NCBI GenBank assembly: GCA_965222695.1
Contig: OZ244967.1
Location: forward strand, 3,224,001-3,288,000
Length of the DNA stretch: 64,000 nucleotides
Direction: 5' to 3'
DNA from: UBA7957 sp965222695
GTDB taxonomy: Bacteria; Pseudomonadota; Gammaproteobacteria; Granulosicoccales; Granulosicoccaceae
Within the stretch, counting starts at the first letter, position 1; every line of letters begins with the position of its first letter. Position numbers and translations under genes: made by a program. The notes under the pieces were generated by a model. That model searched no databases, had not been told where the DNA came from, and saw nothing but the letters and a program-made list of their open reading frames with translations. Below, piece by piece: positions 1 through 9,017 of the stretch.

Positions 1-525
1 AAAACAAGCGATCCTGTCCCTGAACAACGCCATTTGCATTATGTTCGCCCCCGCCGGAGGGAATGGAGTAACTATCAAATCGCAATAAGCGTCATGTAGC
101 AGGCTTGCCGTTGGGACTCCTCCCTGCAAAAATCGAAAGCTGATATCGACGCCCTCTTTTCCAAACCTCCGCAGCAATTCCGGAAACAAGAGTAGGCGTT
201 GGAAATCATTGGCTGAAACGGTGAACTCCATCTGCTCCTCCTTCGGATCAAACTCACGCTCATAGGTCAACGCTCTAAGTTCGTTCAGCACCTGCTTTAC
301 CGGTATTTCAAGTGATTTAGCCCTTTCGGTTGGCAGAATTCCCCGCCCGGAGCGCACGAACAATGGGTCGCCCAAAGCAATCCGCAGCTTGTCCAACGTG
401 TGGCTTACAGCGGATTGGGTCTGGCCCAGCCGGTTTGCGGCGCGTGTGACTGATCCCTCCTCCAGGACTGTCAGGAATACATCCAGAGACTTCCAGTCCA
501 GCGCCCTATGATCGATTTTATTCAT
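1..525 (-). CDS. LysR-family transcriptional regulator (partial, runs off the left edge)
   Basis: The minus strand is open from an ATG at 525 to the window edge, giving 175 N-terminal residues. Residues about 8-68 form the LysR winged helix-turn-helix (SVTRAANRLGQTQSAVSHTL), followed by the usual linker and the start of the periplasmic-binding-like effector domain (FTVSANDFQRLLLFPELLRR). The missing C-terminal half lies outside the window. The gene is divergent from the SnoaL-like gene at 620, with about 95 bp between the two starts, so it probably regulates that gene; this is inferred from layout only. The effector is unknown. Confidence 0.88.
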   Translation of the reverse strand, partial: MNKIDHRALDWKSLDVFLTVLEEGSVTRAANRLGQTQSAVSHTLDKLRIALGDPLFVRSGRGILPTERAKSLEIPVKQVLNELRALTYEREFDPKEEQMEFTVSANDFQRLLLFPELLRRFGKEGVDISFRFLQGGVPTASLLHDAYCDLIVTPFPPAGANIMQMALFRDRIACF

Positions 526-619
526 GTAATATATTATTCAGAATCTGTTGATTCGATCAATCTATATCTATAAAACTGACGTACAACCACCCGTTTTACG
601 ACAATTGCAGGAGAAGAAA

Positions 620-1408
620 ATGACCGACAGCAGAAAAATTACCCACGCAAAAGGGCTCTACCTCGAAGGGATACGCGACGGGAACATCAAAGAGGCTCTC
701 GATAAATACACCGGAGCTCGCTACACGCAGCATTCAACCGGCGTGGGAGATAATAAAGAAGGATTCATGGAGTTCTTCGGGCCATTTGTCGAGCGGAATC
801 CGGTGCGCGACATTCGGGTCGTACGGGCCATCGAAGACGGTCAACATGTCTTTGTCCACGTCTATCAAAACCTGAATGATGGCGAGGCCGAATGGGTCAC
901 GGCTGATCTGTTCGACACCGACGAAAACGACCGGATGATCGAGCATTGGGATGTGATCGCGCCGTTTGAGGGCAAGAACCCAGCTGGACGCACCATGGTG
1001 GACGGCGCGAATGAAGTCGAAGACCTTCACCTGACGGACGAAAACAAGGAAATCGTACGTCGGTTTTTCGAAGATATTTTGATGGGCAAACAAAGCGACA
1101 AGATCAACGAGTTCATCGCATCAGATCAATACATACAGCACTCTCCCGGTATTGGAGATGGGCTTTCAGGGCTTCTCGAGCACGTTCAAAAGCTTCAGGC
1201 CAGCGGTGAAGAGGCAAAGTATCACAAGGTGCACAGGCTGATCGGTCAGGGTAATTTTGTCGTCGCCTTCAGTCATTTGCAGCGTGGGACCAGCCACTTT
1301 GCCGTGTTCGATATCTTCCGACTGAGCGACGGTAAATTGGTCGAGCACTGGGACGTACAAGAAAAGATCCTTGCACCTGAAGAATGGAACAATTCCGGGA
1401 AATTCTGA
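620..1408 (+). CDS. Two-domain SnoaL/NTF2-like protein
   Basis: The product is about 262 residues with two tandem SnoaL-like (NTF2-fold) domains. Each carries the same landmarks: YTQHSTGVGD and EHWDVIAPFEG in the first, YIQHSPGIGDG and VEHWDVQEK in the second. These resemble the predicted aldol-condensation-type SnoaL proteins (COG4922-like). The ATG at 620 is preferred over an upstream in-frame ATG at 548 because AGGAGAA lies just before it. Family members often act on small cyclic or polyketide-like substrates; the substrate here cannot be told. A truncated paralogue lies at 20416. Confidence 0.8.
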   Translation: MTDSRKITHAKGLYLEGIRDGNIKEALDKYTGARYTQHSTGVGDNKEGFMEFFGPFVERNPVRDIRVVRAIEDGQHVFVHVYQNLNDGEAEWVTADLFDTDENDRMIEHWDVIAPFEGKNPAGRTMVDGANEVEDLHLTDENKEIVRRFFEDILMGKQSDKINEFIASDQYIQHSPGIGDGLSGLLEHVQKLQASGEEAKYHKVHRLIGQGNFVVAFSHLQRGTSHFAVFDIFRLSDGKLVEHWDVQEKILAPEEWNNSGKF

Positions 1409-1529
1409 CATCGAACGACGCCTGATCAAGTGCGGCGTGTGTCATTTGCAAATCTCGATGTGTCAACAAGGAGTGCAGCATACCGGCAGTTATCCCGCGT
1501 CGGATTATCTGACCCAGGCACACTTTTCA

Positions 1530-1602
1530 GGGTGGCAACTTTCACCGGAATCGGTGGCAGGCTTTGAGCGGAATCGGTGGCAGCTTTGATCCGGAATATG
1601 CA
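1530..1602. repeat. Short tandem repeats resembling an IS21-family terminus
   Basis: Three spaced copies of a GGTGGCA(G/A) unit, two inside the longer phrase CGGAATCGGTGGCAG, lie in the gap between the SnoaL-like gene and the next gene. Such multiple terminal repeats are typical of IS21-family ends, as remembered from the family. No istA or istB coding sequence is nearby, so this would be a solo end. The call rests on pattern only. Confidence 0.35.
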
Positions 1603-1635
1603 ATCATAAAATAACATTATTAAGTGGAGGAGTGA

Positions 1636-2556
1636 ATGGTGAGAAAATTACCCCATGACACGGACCAACGCTTTCTCGTTTTTGCTGCAACAGGTACGGA
1701 TCTGATATTCAACCGAGGGTTGGAATTACCCGGTTTCGCTTCATTTCCTCTAAACGAGGATCCTGAGGCACGCCCATTAATTATCGATCAAATGCGTGAC
1801 CTGATTAGCATTGCTCGAAAAACGGGCATGGGTGCGATCATCGATACCTTGACCTGGATGGCGAACCTCGACCGAGCTACTCACCTGGATTATGACGCCA
1901 AGCGACTGGCCGAGATCAATCGCACGGCTGTTACGATGATGAGGGACCTACGCGATCAGGTCGCAGCGGACGATGTTCTCCTAGCACTTTGCCTCGGCCC
2001 TGCCCGAGACCCCTATACTCAACTTGATCCGATGCCTGTTGAAGTTGCGCGGAAATACCATAGCGCACAGATTGGTACTATCAGTGATATGGGTGTGGAT
2101 CTCATTAACGCCTACACTTTTAACCAGGTGGAAGAGGCTGCTGGGGCAGTGCTTGCCGCCGGTGATTTCGGAATACCGATAGCGCTTTCACTCGTCCTTG
2201 AGACGGATGGATGTTTGGACAATGGGACAGGTCTTGACGATGCGATTAAGCAAATCGATGACCTTACCGATTCGGGCGCTGCCTACTTCATGGTGAACTG
2301 CGCACATCCCGACCATTTTTCCCATGTACTGACGGGTAACCCTCGATTAAGGGGTATAGTGGTTAATGCTTCACGCTGTTCTCACGCAGAGCTTGATGAT
2401 GCGACTGAGTTGGATGATGGCGATCCAGAGGAATTGGGTATAGAAATCGCAAGGTTGGTAGGTATCTACCCTAGGCTCAATGTCGTTGGCGGCTGCTGTG
2501 GTGCAGATATGCGCCATATGGCAGAGATGGCACGAAGGGTAGTAAATATACCGTAG
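1636..2556 (+). CDS. Homocysteine S-methyltransferase-family protein
   Basis: This 306-residue protein has the layout of the Zn-dependent homocysteine S-methyltransferase (MmuM/BHMT) barrel: an N-terminal acceptor region (DLIFNRGLELPGFASFPL), a middle AYTFNQVEEA segment, then the expected zinc cysteines in VNCAHP (first ligand) and GGCCG (second and third). Family members transfer a methyl group from S-methylmethionine, betaine or a similar donor to homocysteine or another thiol. The donor here is not known. A good GGAGG site precedes the ATG. It stands alone between an IS21-like end and the TPR gene. Confidence 0.82.
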   Translation: MVRKLPHDTDQRFLVFAATGTDLIFNRGLELPGFASFPLNEDPEARPLIIDQMRDLISIARKTGMGAIIDTLTWMANLDRATHLDYDAKRLAEINRTAVTMMRDLRDQVAADDVLLALCLGPARDPYTQLDPMPVEVARKYHSAQIGTISDMGVDLINAYTFNQVEEAAGAVLAAGDFGIPIALSLVLETDGCLDNGTGLDDAIKQIDDLTDSGAAYFMVNCAHPDHFSHVLTGNPRLRGIVVNASRCSHAELDDATELDDGDPEELGIEIARLVGIYPRLNVVGGCCGADMRHMAEMARRVVNIP

Positions 2557-2717
2557 AGGAAATTATACAAGCCTGGTATTCGACCAAGGAGACATGTCTT
2601 CGGAAAACATAGACTTTATGGCAACTTCCCCGAAACAGTGGTTGACGGGATAAAGAGAATAGTCTCAAACATGCCATGTGAGTCTATTGAGATGGTTTGG
2701 CTAAAGACCGGTTTGGG

Positions 2718-2803
2718 CACCGGCCTGCCTGTTCACCTTCAATAATGCAAGCCAACTTGCAAATTGATAAGATCGAACGAGGTTGATCGGCCTGTCCCGG
2801 CCA
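2718..2803. repeat. Imperfect 86-bp direct repeat, copy A
   Basis: This 86-bp segment matches 4184-4269 without gaps at roughly 78% by eye. The best-kept parts are the core CAAGCCAACTTG, itself an inverted repeat, and the end TGATCGGC.TGTCCCGGCCA. The two copies sit on either side of the TPR gene, this one against its 3' end. Origin is unknown; a duplicated intergenic element or a recombination site are both possible. Confidence 0.6.
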
Positions 2804-2810
2804 CACATTT

Positions 2811-4085
2811 CTATAGTCCAGCCACCAGTCCATTGGCAAGGGCTCGTGGCCTTGTAATCCGCATCACGGTCTGCGCTTCTTGCCGTCGGCCATCGCGTAC
2901 CAAACACGCCGCCAATGTGAAGTCAATTATATCTCGCTGGGCGTTTGACCCTCCAATTCGAGCATGGTCGCGAATTGCATCTTCGAAGTAGCCGGCGGCC
3001 TCAGCCCAGTTCTTATCTTCCATCTCCCTGTATCCATTCGCAATGGTGCGAGTAACGTCACCTGCGGGTCCGCGGGTATTGTCAATGAGTGCATCCAGCG
3101 CATCCCGGTTGCCGCATCGTGCGTGAGCGATAGCAGCGTGGACGTCAGCGAATGCGAGACCCGGCTTCGGAAACCGAGCCAGAGCGTAGTCACTCATTTT
3201 TCTCCAGCGATCGATCGGTATGTCCACCCCCATCAATTCCGCGCGAAACAAGAGCGCTGCGGTGTCTGTCAACACATTGAGCGGTGGTCCGTGGCTAATC
3301 TCCGGGTCAATATCCTCATCAAGAATTTGCCACATCTGATCCAGATCTCCGGTTTCTAGTGACCAAAGACCGACGTGCCAAGATATGTGATTGTAAAAAG
3401 TCGTGTTTGAATCGTAGTTCTTCCACCAATCGTACACGTACTTTAGACCCTCTTTGTCTTGCAGACTTTCGTAGTAAATATGCGCTCGAATATGAGCCGA
3501 ATGTGCGCTTTTGGGATTGGCTTCAAGGGCGACTTCAACATTGGATTCCGCTTCTGCCAATTGACCCACCTCCAGTTGAGCAAATGCTAACTGCGCGCGG
3601 AACCACCAATTGTCCCCGTAATGTGGTTCTAGTCGGGATGTGTAAGCAAGCTGTTGAGCTTCCCGCCCGTGTTTCCCTGACAGGCCAATCAAACCGAAGA
3701 CGCTCGTGCATATTTGTGCGACCATTACATCTGTAGGCCACTCTTCGATATGCTTATAGACTGCGGCCCTGGCCGCTGCTGATTTCCCCTCCAACAGCAA
3801 CCCAGCCACATTAACGTGGGATCGCTCTCTGGCGGTTAATCCGCTACTCAAGTCGCGGGCACTGTTGAGGCTCGCCTTGGTTTGATCAGAGCGGCCACGC
3901 ATTTGCATTTCGCGGGCAATGCCAATGTGGGCCAAAGCGAGCCTGTCATCGGCATCAAGAGCCGCGTTGAATGCCGCCTCCACGCCGGGTTCAGCACCTA
4001 GAAACTTCCGAACACCAATATCATACGCGTCTCGCGCTTCGACGGACTGTGTACTCAGAGAATTGCCATATGCGTCTGTTAGCAT
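2811..4085 (-). CDS. Tetratricopeptide-repeat protein, TTC38-like
   Basis: The 424-residue product is built of helical TPR-like repeats. Recognisable stretches are AFNAALDADDRLALAHIGIA near residue 40, the aromatic-rich WWFRAQLAFAQLEVGQLAEA in the middle, and FYNHISWHVGLWSLETGDL further on. The order and the HISWHVGLW motif match the TTC38 family of TPR proteins, whose biochemical role is not settled. There is no signal peptide or membrane segment, so it is probably cytosolic. It stands alone on the minus strand and is bracketed by imperfect direct repeats, which suggests it may have moved as a cassette. Confidence 0.8.
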   Translation of the reverse strand: MLTDAYGNSLSTQSVEARDAYDIGVRKFLGAEPGVEAAFNAALDADDRLALAHIGIAREMQMRGRSDQTKASLNSARDLSSGLTARERSHVNVAGLLLEGKSAAARAAVYKHIEEWPTDVMVAQICTSVFGLIGLSGKHGREAQQLAYTSRLEPHYGDNWWFRAQLAFAQLEVGQLAEAESNVEVALEANPKSAHSAHIRAHIYYESLQDKEGLKYVYDWWKNYDSNTTFYNHISWHVGLWSLETGDLDQMWQILDEDIDPEISHGPPLNVLTDTAALLFRAELMGVDIPIDRWRKMSDYALARFPKPGLAFADVHAAIAHARCGNRDALDALIDNTRGPAGDVTRTIANGYREMEDKNWAEAAGYFEDAIRDHARIGGSNAQRDIIDFTLAACLVRDGRRQEAQTVMRITRPRALANGLVAGL

Positions 4086-4183
4086 GCCTGGCCTCCTCGG
4101 TTTGCCATATGGTTCTATGATAGGAAGGAGTGTTCACCCGCGTCAATTGTCGCTTGTATGTCCCTGTGAATGACAGCTTCGTT

Positions 4184-4269
4184 CACCGACCTGTCTGTTC
4201 GCCAGCTATAGCGCAAGCCAACTTGTAAATTAGTTAAAGCGAACGTTAGTGATCGGCATGTCCCGGCCA
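4184..4269. repeat. Imperfect 86-bp direct repeat, copy B
   Basis: Partner of 2718-2803, same orientation and same length. It lies upstream of the TPR gene start and about 85 bp left of the IS66 insertion. The core GCAAGCCAACTTG is nearly unchanged; the flanking GTTCGC and GCGAAC form an extra inverted pair in this copy. Confidence 0.6.
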
Positions 4270-4438
4270 GTTCCATCCGTTCAGATCATCGACAAGATAC
4301 TGGCTCACCTCATGAAGAAAGGCGTATTACCGGCAGCAACTCGGTTGGTGGCGGCGTAAGCCTGCAGCCAAAGACAGGATTTACCCCATTTGATCTCTCT
4401 GCCAAATTGGCTGCACGTTCATAGCAGAGAGCATCACG

Positions 4439-4798
4439 ATGTCCAATACCGTATCACGTCGACCGCCACACCCAAAACAGTTCTGGGCTGAGCATATTCA
4501 AAACTGGCGCGACAGCGGCCTGAGTAAAGCGGCGTACTGTAAAACCCATTCACTCAATTCCGGCAATTTCTACAATTGGTGTAGTAAGCTGGCCAAAGAC
4601 TCGACGACTGCTCCCAGGGTTCAAGCCGAATCAACACTAAAACCACTGACTTTATTACCTGTCTCAGTTGATCCATCGTTGCATTCGACAGCCACTGTTG
4701 AAGTCAAACGGGGTCATACCGTGATTTTGTTACCGACCGATCTGGATCCGGCAATCATCGCGCGGTGGCTGAACGCGATTCACCCGTTACATGTTTAA
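4439..4798 (+). CDS. tnpA: IS66 accessory protein TnpA
   Basis: This 119-residue protein is the first ORF of the IS66 element. The N-terminal half contains the helix-turn-helix-like WRDSGLSKAAYCKTHSLNSG followed by NFYNWCSK, typical of IS66 TnpA (IS3/IS66-type HTH). It is needed with TnpB for transposition in studied IS66 elements. Its stop overlaps the start of tnpB by 8 bp, suggesting translational coupling. Confidence 0.92.
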   Translation: MSNTVSRRPPHPKQFWAEHIQNWRDSGLSKAAYCKTHSLNSGNFYNWCSKLAKDSTTAPRVQAESTLKPLTLLPVSVDPSLHSTATVEVKRGHTVILLPTDLDPAIIARWLNAIHPLHV

Positions 4799-5147
4799 CC
4801 TCGATGCCCATACCCGGGTTTATGTGGCTCTGGAGCCTGTGGATTTCAGAAAACAAATCGACGGCCTGGCACTGGCCGTACAGGAAACACTGCAACTCGA
4901 TCCCTTTCGTGCGCACCTGTTCGTGTTTCGTAACCGCCAATGCGATAAATTAAAACTGCTGTACTGGCATCATAACGGCTTTGTGTTGCTTTACAAGCGT
5001 CTTGAGAAAGGTCGTTTTATCTGGCCGTCAACCAACGAGAGTGGTGGTTCATTGTGTCTACAGCTTCGCGAGCTGCAGGCACTGCTCGATGGCGGCGATT
5101 TATCAAGACTACCACCACGACCGTCGTACCCTTTTCAGCGCTTGTAA
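4791..5147 (+). CDS. tnpB: IS66 accessory protein TnpB (IS66 Orf2-like)
   Basis: The product has 118 residues and the usual IS66 Orf2 landmarks: VYVALEPVDFRKQIDGLA near the N-terminus, then HLFVFRNRQCDKLKLLYW and LYKRLEKGRFIWP. Its exact biochemical role in transposition is not known even in model elements. It overlaps tnpA at its start and is followed by tnpC 63 bp later. Confidence 0.94.
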   Translation: MFNLDAHTRVYVALEPVDFRKQIDGLALAVQETLQLDPFRAHLFVFRNRQCDKLKLLYWHHNGFVLLYKRLEKGRFIWPSTNESGGSLCLQLRELQALLDGGDLSRLPPRPSYPFQRL

Positions 5148-5210
5148 GCGCTTGTTCTGGGGCGGATTCTCCGTGGACCGCCCTTATTATCAAGCGTATA
5201 ATTGTGAGCC

Positions 5211-6902
5211 ATGAATGAGGTCGTCACCATCAATGCTGAAACACTGGCTGCCCTGCAGGGGAAACTGGATGCTCAGCAGCAAATGCTGATGGAGAAAGAC
5301 CGGCTCATCGAACTCAAACAACGCACGCTGCAAGAACAACAGGACGAGCTTGAACGCCAGCTACAGACACTGGCTGAGCGTGACGAACACATCGCTTGGC
5401 TGGAAGAATTCCTCAAACTGCTGCAATCGAAAAAATACCGCCACAGCAGCGAGAAGCTCAATGCCCTGCAGGGCCAACTCTTTGACGAGAGCGAAGTTGA
5501 CGCCCAAATCAAAGAGGCGCAAGCCAAAATCGCTCAGGATCGTGCCGGGCGAGCAGCAGGCAAAGGCGGCTCAAGCGGCACGGACTCCAGAGCCACCCAG
5601 GCCCCCGAAAAACGACCAGCCCGCAAACCCTTGCCCAATCATTTTCGTCGTATCCAGGTGGATATAGACGTCAGCGCCGAAGACAAACAGGCCATGGGTG
5701 ATGACTGGGTACAGATCGGTTGGGACTGCAGTGAACAGCTGGCGTGCCAGGAACGCGAGTATTACGTCAAGCAGATCCGCCGTGCCAAGTATGTGCGCAA
5801 ACCGCAGGACCCGGACGATAAAGGCCAGGGTATCAAAGTGGCGCCGGTGTATCCAGTGATCCTGCCGCGGGCGCTGTGCGATGCCAGCGTGTTAGCGAAA
5901 ATCCTGACCGGAAAATTTGTCGATGCACTCTCCTTCAACCGTGAATGCAAGGTACTGCAACGTGAAGGGGTTGAGCTCAGCTACAGCACGGTGTGCAGTT
6001 ATCCGATTCAGCTCAATGAACGACTGGCGCCGTTAAAAGCGTTGTTCTATGACTACGCGGCGGCCCAAACGCTGTGGCATTTGGATGAAACCACCTTGCA
6101 AGTGCTACAGGAACCGGGACGTCAAGCGCGCAGCAAAAGCTATCTATGGGCCTTGCGTACGGGACCGCCACACGCACCGATAGTGATGTTCCACTACGCT
6201 GAACGGCGCAATTACGAGGCCTTATCAAACTGGCTCAGTGAACCCTTGGCGACCTTCAATGGTGTCATCGTCACTGATGAGCACAAACCCTATCAGCAAC
6301 TCACTGACAATACGCCCGGGATAAAAGCCCGTGGAGGCTGCTGGGCGCACGCCAGGAGAAAGTACGCTGATGCGGTCAAAGGCCGACGGCATGATTCTGA
6401 GGCGCATCAGCTGCTCAAACAGATCAGCAAACTCTACCGCCTGGAACAGAAAACGGCTCATCTGACGGGTAGTGAGAAGCTTGAGCGGCGCCAGGTGTTG
6501 ATCCAGCCTTGGCTTGATGGCTTTAAAGCCCAAGTGGACGAGCTGTTGCCGCGTTACATGACAAAAGGTCTGCTGCGAACAGCCCTGTTCTATACCCAGA
6601 ACAACTGGCAGAGTCTGACCGCTTTTATGCATCATGCTGACATCCCGCTGGACAATAATCTCATAGAGAATGCTATACGCCCCTTTACTGTGGGTCGACG
6701 CAACTGGTTGTATTCAGCGAGCCCGCGAGGGGCGCACGCCAGCGCGTTTATATACTCACTGGTGGAAAGTGCCAAAGCCAATGGGTTGGAGCCCAGGGCG
6801 TACCTACAGACCTTGTTTGAGCGATACCCGCACGCGAAAACCACTGAGCAGCGCCGGCAACTGCTACCGATGTTTTTGAAAAATAGCGGATACGACAGAT
6901 AG
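5211..6902 (+). CDS. tnpC: IS66 transposase TnpC
   Basis: This is a full-length 563-residue DDE transposase. An N-terminal coiled coil (residues about 15-80, heptad-rich with many Gln and Glu) is followed by the zinc-finger/HTH region, then the catalytic core: LWHLDETTLQVL (first Asp), GVIVTDEHKP (second Asp) and LIENAIRPFTVGRRNW (Glu). The C-terminus ends with the family's LFERYPHAKTTEQRRQLLP. It reads without interruption and ends 30 bp inside the right terminal repeat. Confidence 0.96.
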   Translation: MNEVVTINAETLAALQGKLDAQQQMLMEKDRLIELKQRTLQEQQDELERQLQTLAERDEHIAWLEEFLKLLQSKKYRHSSEKLNALQGQLFDESEVDAQIKEAQAKIAQDRAGRAAGKGGSSGTDSRATQAPEKRPARKPLPNHFRRIQVDIDVSAEDKQAMGDDWVQIGWDCSEQLACQEREYYVKQIRRAKYVRKPQDPDDKGQGIKVAPVYPVILPRALCDASVLAKILTGKFVDALSFNRECKVLQREGVELSYSTVCSYPIQLNERLAPLKALFYDYAAAQTLWHLDETTLQVLQEPGRQARSKSYLWALRTGPPHAPIVMFHYAERRNYEALSNWLSEPLATFNGVIVTDEHKPYQQLTDNTPGIKARGGCWAHARRKYADAVKGRRHDSEAHQLLKQISKLYRLEQKTAHLTGSEKLERRQVLIQPWLDGFKAQVDELLPRYMTKGLLRTALFYTQNNWQSLTAFMHHADIPLDNNLIENAIRPFTVGRRNWLYSASPRGAHASAFIYSLVESAKANGLEPRAYLQTLFERYPHAKTTEQRRQLLPMFLKNSGYDR

Positions 6903-6932
6903 GGTCAATCCTGTCTTTGGCTGTAGGCTTAC

Positions 6933-7299
6933 GTGGCGGCAACGCGGGCCTCACCGGTTTTGGTCTGGTTTGCATAGATCCTAATACCACATCTCTCTAC
7001 ACGGTACAGCAACAGCAGGATAGGTTGCCTAGCAGTCTTTTGCCTAATGTTAGCTGGCGGGCATGAAATTCCGTGGAAGAGTGCAGAATCAGCCGGAAAT
7101 CCAGGGGTTGAATTAATTGAGTCCGGATATTCGGAAATTTCAGGCGCATCCAGGCTCAAGTTTTCTACCTTGATATATATGGGTGATAGCGGTTATTCTG
7201 CTTATACTTCGACCTTCGAACACAGGACCATCTCTAACTGCATAAATAACAGCTTCCGGCAAAACTAAATATAGAAATGATTATGACCAAGGCGCTTAG
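6933..7299. other. Non-coding stretch right of IS66
   Basis: Apart from the target duplication at its left end, nothing convincing is seen. The pre-insertion sequence, rejoined across the duplication, can be read as a short open frame (GGGNAGLTGFGLVCIDPN) that ends near 7063. I do not recognise it, and it may be the tail of a gene broken before or by the insertion. Confidence 0.4.
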
Positions 7300-8112
7300 T
7301 TAGTCACCTGGCAGAAGTTGGCTAGGGAAAGCGCCAAAACTTTGGTTATTGATTTTTGCCCATTGGCGACCTTGCTCAACGCTTTTCCCATATCTTTGCA
7401 TTCCTTCGTGTTGCGTAAAAGGCCAATCAGAACCCCAAATCAAATGGTCACTACCGAGTCTTTTGTTTAATAGCTCAGATAGCGAAATAGTTAATTGTTC
7501 GGTGTTTAATGATTTCGTGTATGCAGGTAGCCGGTAGGGTGCAGAAAGTTTTGCGAATAGAAATTTAAAATCTAGGTGCGTCTCTGCTAGGTCCAGAAGC
7601 TTATTGAGAGATTCAGGATTATTTGAAAGGAAAAAATGGTCTACCACAATATTTATTCCTTTTGGAATAAATTTAATTAGATCTTCGAGCCTGTGTTTTT
7701 CGATGTGCAGCTCCAAATGCCAATTCACATCTTTAATATGCGTGAAAAATTTTTGCCATCCCCGAGAAGAGAGGTTTGGTATTTCCCTTTGCACGTAGTT
7801 TAACCGAACTCCGATTATTCCTTTTTCTTGCATGTCCTGGATCTCATTGAGCGATGTGCGCTCGCTGATCATGCAGATTCCAAAAAGATTAAGGCCGTTT
7901 GGATTAAGTCGATTACTTTCTAATACATCCAGTAAATAGATATTGTCATATCCAAGAAAGCTTGGTTGAACCAGAAGAGAGCCCTCGAGACCATGTTCTT
8001 TCAATAGTGAGAAATATTCTTCTGGAAGAGCGTCCGAGGCAGGGGTGTATCGCCTGTTCGATGCCATCGGAAGGTTTTTTAAAAAAACATGAGCGTGCCC
8101 ATCAAGTCTCAT
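7300..8112 (-). CDS. Amidohydrolase-2 family protein (PDC-hydrolase/LigI-like)
   Basis: The 270-residue product is a TIM-barrel amidohydrolase of the type that includes 2-pyrone-4,6-dicarboxylate hydrolase and related lactonases. Visible metal and active-site motifs are DGHAHVF at the N-terminus, LELHIEKH in the middle, INIVVDHFF and the C-terminal LIWGSDWPFTQHE. AGGAAA lies before the ATG at 8112. It is divergent from the GntR regulator with a 129-bp gap, and the genes beyond encode a carboxylate transporter and an esterase-like hydrolase. Hydrolysis of an imported lactone or carboxylate is a fair inference; the true substrate is not known. Confidence 0.85.
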   Translation of the reverse strand: MRLDGHAHVFLKNLPMASNRRYTPASDALPEEYFSLLKEHGLEGSLLVQPSFLGYDNIYLLDVLESNRLNPNGLNLFGICMISERTSLNEIQDMQEKGIIGVRLNYVQREIPNLSSRGWQKFFTHIKDVNWHLELHIEKHRLEDLIKFIPKGINIVVDHFFLSNNPESLNKLLDLAETHLDFKFLFAKLSAPYRLPAYTKSLNTEQLTISLSELLNKRLGSDHLIWGSDWPFTQHEGMQRYGKSVEQGRQWAKINNQSFGAFPSQLLPGD

Positions 8113-8194
8113 GAATTGTTTTCCTATTAATCCAAAAAATTAAGTTTCGCCGATCATGACCAGGTCCGGCAACAAGTATCTATTGACTTTGCAA

Positions 8195-8208
8195 GTTATA
8201 TATATAAC
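8195..8208. promoter_or_regulatory. Candidate operator: perfect 14-bp palindrome between divergent genes
   Basis: GTTATATATATAAC is a perfect palindrome in the gap between the amidohydrolase and gntR starts. A TTGACT hexamer lies just left at 8183-8188, so the palindrome would overlap the core of a rightward promoter. GntR-family proteins of the HutC type bind such short palindromes, making self-repression plausible. AT-rich palindromes also arise by chance. Confidence 0.4.
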
Positions 8209-8241
8209 CATATATCCAGATAACATTGCAAATAGGTTTTT

Positions 8242-8985
8242 ATGCAACACAAGTTGATAGACAGTATCGGTGATAGGCGTTTACCTCGATATATAAGGCT
8301 GGCAGAAGAGATCAAGCGGGGAATTACCAGCGGTGAGTTTGCTCGCGGAGACAGAATTCCTTCAGAACCTGAGTTGGCTCGCATTTACTCTGTCTCACAA
8401 GGTACTGCCAGGCAGGCGGTTACGCACCTTGTAGATTATGGCTTGTTAGAGCGTCGCCATGGCTCAGGTACATTTGTTACAGGCTTGTCTTTGGATCAAT
8501 CACTTCTTCGATTTTTTCGCTTTAAAGGTGAAGGTGAAGAGTACGTTTTACCAGAGAGTAGAATTCTTAAAATTGGGATTGCAAGTGCCACGAAGGAAGT
8601 AGCCAACAGGTTGCAGTTAGAGTTGGGGCATTCCGTAATCCAGATGTCTCGTCTAAGGCTGCTAGATGGAGAGCCTGTTTTAGCAGAAGAAATCTGGCTT
8701 GATGCTGAAAAGTTTCCAGGCTTTGAAGTCCTTCCGAAAGACGAATTTGGCCCACTGCTTTATCCCCTGTACGAACGGCAGTTTGGCTGGATTGTAGCGA
8801 GCGCCAAGGAAGCTCTAAAAGTTGAGGATGTATCCCGAGCATATTCTCGAATGCTTAGGATTGACCCTGGTAAATCCGTTGTTGTGATTGAGCGAGTAGC
8901 AATGGGCTACAACGGTGAACCTATTGAATGGCGTCGTTCGTATGGGCGAGCAGATCGTTTCAATTATCAAATCGAGATTAAATAA
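8242..8985 (+). CDS. GntR-family regulator, HutC/UTRA type
   Basis: Residues about 18-82 form the GntR winged helix (RYIRLAEEIKRGITSGEF, then RIPSEPELARIYSVSQGTAR and ERRHGSGTFV). Residues about 105-245 form a UTRA ligand-binding domain (SRLRLLDGEPVLAEEIWLDA, ending WRRSYGRADRFNYQIEI). Full length for the family at 247 residues. It is divergent from the amidohydrolase and lies 32 bp before the TctC gene, so it most likely controls both sides of the locus in response to the transported substrate. Confidence 0.92.
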   Translation: MQHKLIDSIGDRRLPRYIRLAEEIKRGITSGEFARGDRIPSEPELARIYSVSQGTARQAVTHLVDYGLLERRHGSGTFVTGLSLDQSLLRFFRFKGEGEEYVLPESRILKIGIASATKEVANRLQLELGHSVIQMSRLRLLDGEPVLAEEIWLDAEKFPGFEVLPKDEFGPLLYPLYERQFGWIVASAKEALKVEDVSRAYSRMLRIDPGKSVVVIERVAMGYNGEPIEWRRSYGRADRFNYQIEIK

Positions 8986-9017
8986 ATCATAAATCTGAAT
9001 ATTCTCGGAGGTATATA

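Larger units (their letters stand above)
4356..6932 (+). mobile_element. Complete IS66-family insertion sequence with 8-bp target duplication
   Basis: The element is 2577 bp. Its left end begins GTAAGCCTGCAGCCAAAGAC and its right end is the inverted match, ending GGCTGTAGGCTTAC; about 29 of the outer 31 bases pair. The 8 bases GTGGCGGC occur directly before 4356 and again at 6933-6940, a perfect 8-bp duplication as expected for IS66. It carries tnpA, tnpB and tnpC, all intact, so it is probably recent and may still move. Confidence 0.96.

Noticed and set aside
2964..3736. Open frames on the plus strand opposite the TPR gene
   Set aside because: They are antisense to a well-supported TPR protein and resemble no protein family.
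2718..4269. Integron attC sites around the TPR gene
   Set aside because: The repeats lack clear GTTRRRY and RYYYAAC boxes in the right places, so only direct repeats are reported.
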